13,870 nt of DNA from assembly GCA_042091035.1 (NCBI GenBank), contig JBELIG010000070.1:1-13870 (forward strand). Direction: 5' to 3'. Both the position numbers and the translations under genes were made by a program. A model generated the notes under the pieces. It did not search any database. It saw only the letters and a program-made list of their open reading frames with translations, and was not told the origin of the DNA. Source of the stretch: AM-2324 sp042091035 (GTDB taxonomy: Bacteria > Bacteroidota > Bacteroidia > Chitinophagales > Saprospiraceae). Shown here piece by piece: positions 5,441-13,466 of this stretch. Position 1 is the stretch's first letter; every line of letters begins with the position of its first letter.

Positions 5441-8365
5441 TTGAAATATTTAAGCCTTTCTATTTTTTTTATGTTTGCTTTTTGCTTTAATGCGCTTAAA
5501 GCACAATTTTATTTCGACCATCTGACAATCACAGAAGGCTTGACGCATAATACTGTCTATTGTATGCATCAAGATCAAAATGGCTATATCTGGATTGGAA
5601 CTGGATTTGGGCTTAATCGTTTTAATGGATACGATCTAAAAGTTTACAATAGTAGGTTTGAAGAGGAATCAAATACTGGATTTAAGGGACTTCATATTTC
5701 GTCTATATTTGAGGATTCTAAAGGTAACCTTTGGGTTGGTACCAAGAAGATGGGTATCAATGTCAAACTAAGTGATAGCGATAAATTCACTAATAAAGCA
5801 AGTGAAGCTTCCTTTTCTCTAATCAAAGGATTTGAGGTTTCTTCTTTTTATGAAGACCAGAGAGGTGCTATTTGGATCTCGACGATAGGAGCGGGGGTTC
5901 TAAGGTATGATCCAATAACACAAACCTCTAAAATATACAACAACAAGGAAGCCGGATTGTCCAGTGATATTGCTTTTTCGATTCTAGAAGATCATAAACA
6001 AGTACTTTGGGTAGCTACTGCTGGTGGAGGATTAAACATGCTTTATCCTGGGTCGGATGAATTTACTCAAAGTCATGAGATGCTTCCTAATAGTCCTAAT
6101 CTTTCAGGCTATAAAAAGACCATGTGCTTAGATGGGGGATTTATTTGGCTTGCCACACAGGGAACGGGTGTTTATAAAATAAATCTTGAAGATCTTTCTT
6201 ATGAGCGATATTCCTCTGACATCAAAGAAAGTGGTCTCTATTCAAATGCAGCGATGGATATCGTAGTAGATTCAAAAAAGCGTGTTTTTGTATCTACGGA
6301 TGGGGAAGGCTTGTTTAGTTTGGATAGAGCACAAAATACATTTAAACCTATCCGCAATAGATACAGGGATAGATCTTCCTTAAATTCAGATGCATTGCTT
6401 TGCTTGTATATGGATCAAACAGATAATCTCTGGATTGGTAGCTTTAATGGTGGGGTAAATATTTTGAAAACAGCAAAGGTCAAGTTTGACTTTCATTCTA
6501 TAGTTGACAATAGGGAGGGAGGATCTCTATCAAATTCAGTATTATCAATTTATGAACATTCGAATGGACAATTGCTTGTTGGGACAGATGGAGATGGACT
6601 TTACGTTTATGATCATGCCAATAAAATGGTTCAACTCGCTCATTACAATTCCTCTGATGCTAGTGCGGGTTCAATATCAGGGGATGTAGTCAAGACGATC
6701 TATGAAGATAGCAAAGGTCGTGTTTGGATGGGATATTTTGGCGCAGGTCTAGATGTTTATGATCCTATGTCAAATTCTTTTGAGCGTATTTTCGAAGATG
6801 GTATTTTGTCTACTGCCAATGTTTGGGATATAGATGAATTGGCAAATGGTTCAATACTAATTGCAACTTTAGGAGATGGACTCTTTGTTTATGATCCTAA
6901 AATAGGAATAGCTCAACGGTTGGATCAACTTGAGCACCGACGAATTATGGAAATATTTGTTGATTCTTCAAATAGGATTTGGGTAGGTTCTGCTGAGGGT
7001 GGTTTGGAGCTTATTGATGCGCAAGGCGTTTTAATTTATTCCTTTGAGCATGATAGGGCAGATTCAACCTCCATTAGTGATAATGCAATTCGAGCTGTTT
7101 TTGAGGATGTTGAAGGTGATATATGGGTTGGTACGGAGCGTGGTGGATTGAATCTATGGATGGGACAAAAAAACTTTAAACGATATGATGAGTCAAGTGG
7201 CTTATTGTCTAATAATGTTACAGGAATTGCAGAAGATAGCTTGGGAATCCTTTGGGTCTCTGGTTTTAAAGGAGTTAGTAGTTTTGATTTAGACATTGAT
7301 TCTATTAGTAATTACAATTTTCACAATGAAAAAGATGCCAATCAGTTTAATCAAGGAGCTTTATTGGTCAGTCAAACAAAACAGATTTTATTTGGGGGAA
7401 TTTATGGTCTTAATTCAATTGACCCTAAACCTATAAAGGATGAGCAGAAAGCATATAAACTAATATTTAGTGATTTAAAAATCAACAATGAATCTGTACC
7501 AGTTGGTCCTGATGCTAATGGAGATGTCCATTTGTTAAGTCCAATTGAAAATGCAGAATCTTTATATTTGGACCATCGAGATCATTCACTTTCTATCTAT
7601 TTCTCTAATAATGATTATGCCTATCAAATAGACAATAAGTTTGCATATAAATTGGAAGGGTTTGATCCAAATTGGAAGTATACAAAACTTGCTGAAAATA
7701 GTGCTACCTATACGAACTTAGATCCGGGAAATTACACGCTCAAGCTTAAGTATAAAAATTTTGAACGGAGATTAAATATCAATATTACGCCACCTGTATG
7801 GCAGTTACTGTGGTTTAGAATTTTGATTTTTATTGTCTTAGTTTTAGTCTTTTTATCTCTTTTAAACCTTTGGACACAGCGGAAGATTGCTAGTCATAAA
7901 CGTGAATTGCTTGTTTTTAAAAATGAAAGACTTGAAACAGAAATAGATCAGAATAACTCAAAGTTAATGTTCACTTCTGTTCAGATGGCTCAGAAGAATG
8001 ATGTTCTAAAGACTTTGCTTAAAGAGATCAAGTTGATGAAAGTAGACCAAAGTTTAGATGTTCGATCTTTAGAATCGAAGATAAAATTCGAATTGAGTAA
8101 CTCTGATTATTGGAATGAATTTAATTATTATTTCAGTCAGGTTGATAAAGAATTCATAAAAAACTTAAAGGATACATTTCCAACCCTTACCAAAAATGAT
8201 CTCCGTATTATTTCATTGTTACGCCTAAATTTAAGTACCAAGGAAATAGCTGCACTCCTCAATATTACCGTCCGTGCAGTAGAGCAAGCACGTTATCGAC
8301 TAAAGAAAAGGCTTGATCTTCCTGTTAATACTGACCTTGGGGTATATATTCTTAGCCGCAAATAG
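5441..8365 (+). CDS. Propeller / Y_Y_Y / LuxR-type HTH transmembrane regulator of the PUL
   Basis: A 974-residue one-component sensor-regulator. A signal peptide spans 1-21 (ending LKA/Q). Between about 25 and 665 I count 14 Reg_prop-like repeats of the form 'G.lWiGt..gGl..yd' (for example WIGTGFGLNRF, WVGTERGGLNLW), consistent with two seven-bladed propellers in the periplasm. A Y_Y_Y domain (about 710-782) has KFAYKLEGFDPNW and the ATYTNLDPGNYTLKLK block. A membrane helix lies at about 787-812, a coiled coil at about 815-870, and a LuxR/GerE-type HTH at about 915-962 (LTKNDLRIISLL, STKEIAALLNI, VEQARYRLKKRL). No HisKA, HATPase or receiver domain exists, so it is not a classical hybrid two-component system. 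I infer that glycan binding outside drives DNA binding inside. The start is TTG 5441: upstream the frame has no ATG before an in-frame stop at 5399, and ATG 5471 would lose most of the signal peptide. It lies directly upstream of susCD. Confidence 0.9.
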   Translation: MKYLSLSIFFMFAFCFNALKAQFYFDHLTITEGLTHNTVYCMHQDQNGYIWIGTGFGLNRFNGYDLKVYNSRFEEESNTGFKGLHISSIFEDSKGNLWVGTKKMGINVKLSDSDKFTNKASEASFSLIKGFEVSSFYEDQRGAIWISTIGAGVLRYDPITQTSKIYNNKEAGLSSDIAFSILEDHKQVLWVATAGGGLNMLYPGSDEFTQSHEMLPNSPNLSGYKKTMCLDGGFIWLATQGTGVYKINLEDLSYERYSSDIKESGLYSNAAMDIVVDSKKRVFVSTDGEGLFSLDRAQNTFKPIRNRYRDRSSLNSDALLCLYMDQTDNLWIGSFNGGVNILKTAKVKFDFHSIVDNREGGSLSNSVLSIYEHSNGQLLVGTDGDGLYVYDHANKMVQLAHYNSSDASAGSISGDVVKTIYEDSKGRVWMGYFGAGLDVYDPMSNSFERIFEDGILSTANVWDIDELANGSILIATLGDGLFVYDPKIGIAQRLDQLEHRRIMEIFVDSSNRIWVGSAEGGLELIDAQGVLIYSFEHDRADSTSISDNAIRAVFEDVEGDIWVGTERGGLNLWMGQKNFKRYDESSGLLSNNVTGIAEDSLGILWVSGFKGVSSFDLDIDSISNYNFHNEKDANQFNQGALLVSQTKQILFGGIYGLNSIDPKPIKDEQKAYKLIFSDLKINNESVPVGPDANGDVHLLSPIENAESLYLDHRDHSLSIYFSNNDYAYQIDNKFAYKLEGFDPNWKYTKLAENSATYTNLDPGNYTLKLKYKNFERRLNINITPPVWQLLWFRILIFIVLVLVFLSLLNLWTQRKIASHKRELLVFKNERLETEIDQNNSKLMFTSVQMAQKNDVLKTLLKEIKLMKVDQSLDVRSLESKIKFELSNSDYWNEFNYYFSQVDKEFIKNLKDTFPTLTKNDLRIISLLRLNLSTKEIAALLNITVRAVEQARYRLKKRLDLPVNTDLGVYILSRK

Positions 8366-8440
8366 TATTTCTTGTTATGTAAGATTTGAAAAATAATATT
8401 TTGGTAAAATTTCTAATTTCAAGCTATTTTTTCAAAATGT

Positions 8441-8458
8441 AGTAGTAGTGTAGTAGTG
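8441..8458 (+). promoter_or_regulatory. Candidate operator: overlapping direct repeat upstream of susC
   Basis: GTAGTAGTG occurs at 8442-8450 and again at 8450-8458, sharing one base, so the period is 8 bases. It lies about 125 bases before the susC start codon in the 218-base spacer after the regulator gene. Just downstream are TTTG (8470-8473) and TATATTTA (8489-8496), which resemble Bacteroidota promoter elements but with 15 bases between them instead of about 19-21. Activation from this site by the neighbouring HTH regulator is inference. Confidence 0.4.
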
Positions 8459-8583
8459 AATGTTTCTACTTTGAGGTCAACTATTATTTATATTTAGGTA
8501 CTTCCAATCCAATTTATCCAAATTATTGCATTAAATCACTTTAGCTTTTTAATAAGGCTAATTATTGTTTAAACACATTACCT

Positions 8584-11500
8584 ATGCTAAAAGGAAAGTT
8601 TCTTCTCCTTTTGATTAGCTTTTTGCCTTTGGGTATTTGCTATTCTCAAGTAGAACTTAGGGGAACTGTAACTGATGAACAATCAGGAGAACCGCTAACC
8701 GGCGTTAACGTCATTATAGTGGGTTCCGGATCAGGTGTTGCCACAGATATAGATGGCAACTATGCACTATCTATTCCTGAGGGTGCAGATAAACTGCAAT
8801 TTTCTTACACAGGCTATACAACCAAAGAAGTGGTCATAAATAGCAAATTAATTCTAAATGTCTCTTTAAAATCTGGTAAAGAGCTTGAGGAGGTTGTCGT
8901 TGTTGGTTATGGTGTTCGGTCTAAGGCTAAATTGACAGCTGCAGTATCTTCAATAGATACTAAAACACTTAAAAAACTTCCTGTACCTACAGTAAGTAAC
9001 AGCCTAGAAGGTTTAGCTTCTGGTTTATTTGTTCGACAAGGTAGTGGTGAGCCGGGATTTAGTGGATCATCCTATGAAGTTCGAAATTTTGGAAATGCTC
9101 TAGTGATAGTAGATGGAGCGCCTGCTAATCTCGATGACCTAGACCCGAATGAAATTGAAAGTATATCTGTTTTAAAAGATGCAGCCGCTGCGTCTGTTTA
9201 TGGAGTCCAGGGTGGTAATGGGGTAATCTTGGTTACTACTCGAAAAGGAAAAGCAGGGAAAACAGAATTGAATTACAGTAATCAGTTTACGCAAACAGCA
9301 TTTACTCAATATCCTGATTTTTTGAATTCGGTAGATTATGCTACAGTCTTAAATGAAGGATTAATTAATGCAGGACAAAATCCATTTTATACAGCTGAAG
9401 AAATTGACTTGTATAGGTCTGGAACAGATCCCATAAACTATCCAAATGAAGATTGGAGTAGTTTGGTTTTTAAGGATTGGGGTTTACAGCAAAGACATAA
9501 TTTAAATCTAACAGGAGGAACAAATAAATTGCGGTACTTTGTTTCGGCGGGTTTTCTGGATCAAGGGTCTAATTATACCTCCGATGTACTAAGCTATCAG
9601 CAATTTAACCTCCGTACAAATATCAATGCAGAAGTTACGAAGTACCTGAGTTTTCAGGTGAACCTTGCAGGGAGGAGAAGATTAAATGAGGCTCCGGGAT
9701 ATTCCGCATATAATATCTTTAGAGAGATGAGTCGCGCATTGCCGACTAACCTTGCATATTATCCAGATGGAACACCTGCAAGACCAAGTTTTAGTCCAAA
9801 TCATGTATTAGAAGGTATAAGAGACTTTAATGCTGGGTATTATAGGTCTAGGAATAATAATTTAGATGCCAAACTTTCACTGGAATGGGATTTAGAGCAG
9901 ATAGGTGTAAAAGGGCTTAAGGTAAAATCCTATGCATCTCTTATAAACAATACTTTTTACAACAAGGAATGGGGTAAGAGTTATGAACTTTATACACTAA
10001 ACAGATTCACTGGAGAATATGATGAGTTTATTGCTAGTCCAGAGGGCTCTTTCAGTGAAACAGTCTTGACACAATCAAGCAATTATAGCAATAACTATGT
10101 TGTCCAGCAATATATTACTTATGATCGCTTATTCAAGAATCATGCCGTTTCAGGCTTGTTACTTGGCGAGCTGCAAAGTAGTCAGGGGGAAAACTTTTTT
10201 GGAAGAAGGCAAGATTTTCAATCCCAGGTTATTGATCAATTATTTGCAGGGTCAAATGAAAATAAGGATGCTAGTGGTGGCGAATTTCGAGAAAACAGGC
10301 TAGGTTTAGTTGGAAGATTCAACTATGATTATAAATCAAAATATATAGTGGAAACATCTTTTCGTTATGATGGATCTTCAAAATTTGCTCCTGAAAATCA
10401 ATGGGGTTTTTTCCCGTCTGTTTCTGCTGCATGGAGATTGTCAGAGGAACCCTTCTTTGAAGGTGTTTCTAAATTTCTACCAGGTGTAAAGATTCGTGGT
10501 TCAGTTGGAACAGCAGGTAATGATGGTACAGCTGCTTATCAGTGGTTGTCTGGTTTTGTTTATAACTTTTTCTACGCAATTAATGAGACAGCTATTCCGA
10601 CTATAGACAATACAGACTTGGCTAATAGAGAGCTTACTTGGGAAACAATTACAACCTATGATGCTGGGATCGATTTAGAATTTTTTGATCGAAACCTTAC
10701 CTTGTCTTTTGACTACTTCAAACGATATAAAGATGGTGTTCTGGCCTATGCATCGGGTAGTATTCCAAGTACTTTAGGGGTAGGGCTTGCTGCTCAAAAC
10801 TTCCATGAATATTCTAATGAGGGATACGAAATGACAACTTCATTCAACAAATCCTTTGCTTCGGGACTTTTCTTTAGTGCCATTGGCAACTTTTCTTATT
10901 CTAGGGAGACTGCTGAGTTTATTGATGAGGCAGAAATTACAGATGAATTTATGAGACAAAATCTTACTGTCACAGGTGGTTTTACTAACCTAAGACGAGG
11001 CTATGTTTCAGATGGCTTATTTCAATCTGAGGAGGAGATAGAGGCAGGTGCTATACAAGATAACAATGGCAACTTTAGCCTTCAACCAGGAGATGTAAGA
11101 TATGTTGACCTGAATGCCGACGGAGTAATTGATGTTCAAGATCAGCGTGTATTTGGAAATGGAGATAAGCCTATTTACAATTACTCATTAAATCTTTCTG
11201 CCAATTACAAAAACCTGAGCTTATCTGTTCTTTTGACAGGTGCACTTGGCTATGACATTTACATTGATGGTGAGGCTCAAAGCCCACTTAGAAATGGATT
11301 TAACGGATACACGTATCAATTAGATTACTGGACTCCAGAAAATACAGATGCTAGATTTCCTCGAATAACAGACGGAGGATTTAATGAAAATAATTATAAA
11401 TATTCAGATTTCTGGATGCGTAGTGGGAATCATTTGCGACTTCGAAATGTCAATCTGAGTTATACACTTCCGAAATTCGGTAAAGGACCTGCTGGATTCA

Positions 11501-11646
11501 AGGACATTACCATTTTTGCAACAGGGAACAATCTCTTGGTATTCAAAACATATACCGAGGAGTTTGATCCACAAATGCAATCTTCAACCGGTTGGTACTA
11601 TCCGCAGCTCAAATCATTTACTTTCGGTGTTAACGTGACGCTTTAA
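8584..11646 (+). CDS. susC: SusC/RagA-family TonB-dependent outer-membrane transporter
   Basis: A 1020-residue outer-membrane protein of normal SusC length. The signal peptide ends near residue 21. A carboxypeptidase-D regulatory-like domain (about 24-97) begins VELRGTVTDEQSGEPLTGVN. The TonB box region EEVVVVGYG is at 102-110. The plug (about 115-225) contains VIVDGAP, then DPNEIESISVLKDAAAASVYG and NGVILVTTRKGK. The rest is beta barrel, with SusC hallmarks such as GNDGTAAYQW, NLTWETITTYDAGID-like strands, and a calcium-loop-like DLNADGVIDVQD (842-853). It ends FTFGVNVTL, so the last residue is Leu rather than the common Phe. It should form a complex with the downstream SusD, 12 bases away, and import oligosaccharides using TonB energy. 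Plug motifs differ from the usual IRG and YGSRAANG forms (VRN and YGVQGGNG here). The substrate is not readable from sequence. Confidence 0.95.
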   Translation: MLKGKFLLLLISFLPLGICYSQVELRGTVTDEQSGEPLTGVNVIIVGSGSGVATDIDGNYALSIPEGADKLQFSYTGYTTKEVVINSKLILNVSLKSGKELEEVVVVGYGVRSKAKLTAAVSSIDTKTLKKLPVPTVSNSLEGLASGLFVRQGSGEPGFSGSSYEVRNFGNALVIVDGAPANLDDLDPNEIESISVLKDAAAASVYGVQGGNGVILVTTRKGKAGKTELNYSNQFTQTAFTQYPDFLNSVDYATVLNEGLINAGQNPFYTAEEIDLYRSGTDPINYPNEDWSSLVFKDWGLQQRHNLNLTGGTNKLRYFVSAGFLDQGSNYTSDVLSYQQFNLRTNINAEVTKYLSFQVNLAGRRRLNEAPGYSAYNIFREMSRALPTNLAYYPDGTPARPSFSPNHVLEGIRDFNAGYYRSRNNNLDAKLSLEWDLEQIGVKGLKVKSYASLINNTFYNKEWGKSYELYTLNRFTGEYDEFIASPEGSFSETVLTQSSNYSNNYVVQQYITYDRLFKNHAVSGLLLGELQSSQGENFFGRRQDFQSQVIDQLFAGSNENKDASGGEFRENRLGLVGRFNYDYKSKYIVETSFRYDGSSKFAPENQWGFFPSVSAAWRLSEEPFFEGVSKFLPGVKIRGSVGTAGNDGTAAYQWLSGFVYNFFYAINETAIPTIDNTDLANRELTWETITTYDAGIDLEFFDRNLTLSFDYFKRYKDGVLAYASGSIPSTLGVGLAAQNFHEYSNEGYEMTTSFNKSFASGLFFSAIGNFSYSRETAEFIDEAEITDEFMRQNLTVTGGFTNLRRGYVSDGLFQSEEEIEAGAIQDNNGNFSLQPGDVRYVDLNADGVIDVQDQRVFGNGDKPIYNYSLNLSANYKNLSLSVLLTGALGYDIYIDGEAQSPLRNGFNGYTYQLDYWTPENTDARFPRITDGGFNENNYKYSDFWMRSGNHLRLRNVNLSYTLPKFGKGPAGFKDITIFATGNNLLVFKTYTEEFDPQMQSSTGWYYPQLKSFTFGVNVTL

Positions 11647-11658
11647 AACAAGATTCAG

Positions 11659-13431
11659 ATGAAAAATTATTTATTCATATTGCTATTTATATTTATTGGC
11701 TTTTCGTCCTGCCAAACTGATTTTTTAAGTGCACCTCCACTAGACAGGATCACTGAAAGTGATGTGTGGGGTGATCGTGATCTTATGGATACTTATCTAT
11801 TTCAGATCTACGAGAATATGCCTTATGATTATTTAAAAGATTTTGGTGGCGGTGCTGGTTGGGGTGCGCACAGAGATGTGCTGACAGATCTTGCCATGAG
11901 TACTTATTCTTGGACACCTGCTAATAACACTATCAGACCTGGTAATTGGGGTACATTCAATAATTATTGGCCACTAGATTGGTGGGGGTATTTTAATGTT
12001 TGGAAAATAAATTATGCATTGCAGAGCATTGAGCAGATTTCAGAGGATGTGCTTACTGTCGATGAAAAAAATCATAGACTTGGTGAACTCTATTTTTTAA
12101 GATCTTTTTGCTATTTCGCTATGGCAAAAAGGTATGGGGGAGTACCGATTATTTTAGATCCTCAAAATCCTGAGACAACACCAGAGGAAGAGTTTTTTCC
12201 TGAGCGTAACACAGAACAAGAAGTTTATGATCAAGTTCTTGCCGATGCACAACTGGCTTTTGATCTTCTTCCAGATCGGTGGTCTAGTCAGCGAGGTCGT
12301 GCTGGTAAATGGGCTGCAAAAGCCCTAGAGTCCAGAGCCGCTGTTTATGCTGGAAGTATATCCAAATATGGGGAATTACAGCTCAATGGTACGGTTGGAA
12401 TAGATGCTTCTTTATCAGACTCCTATTATCAGATGGCTCTTGATGCTTCTGAATTACTTATAAGTGAAAGTGGACATTCTTTATTCAATAGTTATCCAGA
12501 TCCAGCAGAGAATTATTATCGCTTGTTTCTCGATGAAACAGATGACGAGACCATATTTATGAAGATCTGGCTTCCTTATGAAAAGGGGCATTCTTATGAT
12601 TTAAGAAATACACCATATAGCTATCGAGTAGATTGGGGGTCAAGTATGTCTCCTTCAAAACAACTGATGGATTCTTATGAGATGACATCTACTGGAAAAC
12701 TTCCTTCAGATCAAAGTTCTGGGTATGACCCAGAAAATCCATTTGAAAATCGAGATCCTCGTTTTAAGGGCACATTGCTCACAAACTTTGATGTATTCCA
12801 AGGTGCTGGAGTAGAAACCTGGTATGCAACCGAAAAAGATGGAGAAATTGATACAAATACAGGTACAGGTGTCGGGAAGGACGGTATGGGTATACATCCG
12901 GATGCTACTAAGACAGGGGCTTATGTGAGAAAATACCTTGCAGATGCTGGTGCACCGCTTTTAATTCAACAATATTATTCTGGGCAAGATTGTATCCTAT
13001 TTAGATTGGGTGAAATTTATTTAAATGCTGCTGAAGCAGCTTATGAATTGGGTATGGAGTCCAAGGCTAGGGATCATATTGAGCCAATCCGTGCACGTGC
13101 AGGTTTGACAGTAGACACTCGCTTGGAGTCTTTATCAGGCAATGCTTTGAGAGATCGTTTGAGAAATGAGCGTAAAATCGAAATGGCTTTCGAGGATCAT
13201 AGATACTGGGATGTAAGGAGATGGAGGATTGCTGAGGAAGCATTAGGAATACATGTGCAGGGTATTCGTTCACTTCGAAATATAGATAATTCAGGTACAG
13301 AAACCTTTACTTATGAGGTTTTTCTTGCCGAGACAAATAAAATGAATTTTTATCCTAGACACTATTATATACCAATAGGCCAGGATCGGATTAATAACAA
13401 TACTAAATTAGTTGAAAACCCTGGTTATTAA
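11659..13431 (+). CDS. susD: SusD/RagB-family glycan-binding lipoprotein
   Basis: A 590-residue surface lipoprotein. The signal ends in lipobox FSSC with the lipidated Cys18. The mature start FLSAPPLDRITESDVWGD is typical of SusD. Tetratricopeptide-like helices follow (for example HRLGELYFLRSFCYFAMAKR with the YGGVPII block). The C-terminal SusD signature is clear: LRNERKIEMAFEDHRYWDVRRW (501-522) and the closing FYPRHYYIPIGQDRI with TKLVENPGY. It caps the SusC barrel and binds polysaccharide at the cell surface. The N-terminal part is rich in aromatics (WTPANNTIRPGNWGTF and YWPLDWWGYF, around 90-118), some of which could contact glycan. The gene is 12 bases after susC and 35 bases before the PKD lipoprotein gene, so all three are probably one operon. 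Family confidence is very high, ligand unknown. Confidence 0.95.
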   Translation: MKNYLFILLFIFIGFSSCQTDFLSAPPLDRITESDVWGDRDLMDTYLFQIYENMPYDYLKDFGGGAGWGAHRDVLTDLAMSTYSWTPANNTIRPGNWGTFNNYWPLDWWGYFNVWKINYALQSIEQISEDVLTVDEKNHRLGELYFLRSFCYFAMAKRYGGVPIILDPQNPETTPEEEFFPERNTEQEVYDQVLADAQLAFDLLPDRWSSQRGRAGKWAAKALESRAAVYAGSISKYGELQLNGTVGIDASLSDSYYQMALDASELLISESGHSLFNSYPDPAENYYRLFLDETDDETIFMKIWLPYEKGHSYDLRNTPYSYRVDWGSSMSPSKQLMDSYEMTSTGKLPSDQSSGYDPENPFENRDPRFKGTLLTNFDVFQGAGVETWYATEKDGEIDTNTGTGVGKDGMGIHPDATKTGAYVRKYLADAGAPLLIQQYYSGQDCILFRLGEIYLNAAEAAYELGMESKARDHIEPIRARAGLTVDTRLESLSGNALRDRLRNERKIEMAFEDHRYWDVRRWRIAEEALGIHVQGIRSLRNIDNSGTETFTYEVFLAETNKMNFYPRHYYIPIGQDRINNNTKLVENPGY

Positions 13432-13466
13432 TCTGCCGGATTTCTAATTGAAAACTTATTCATGTT

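Noticed and set aside
5441..8365. Hybrid two-component system (HTCS) regulator.
   Set aside because: The propellers and Y_Y_Y domain match HTCS sensors, but after the membrane helix there are only about 160 residues with a coiled coil and a LuxR-type HTH. No kinase, ATPase, receiver or AraC-type HTH is present.
8470..8496. Full Bacteroidota promoter for susC (TTTG and TATATTTA).
   Set aside because: The spacing is 15 bases rather than about 19-21, and the -7 element ends in A, so I mention it only as context for the repeat.
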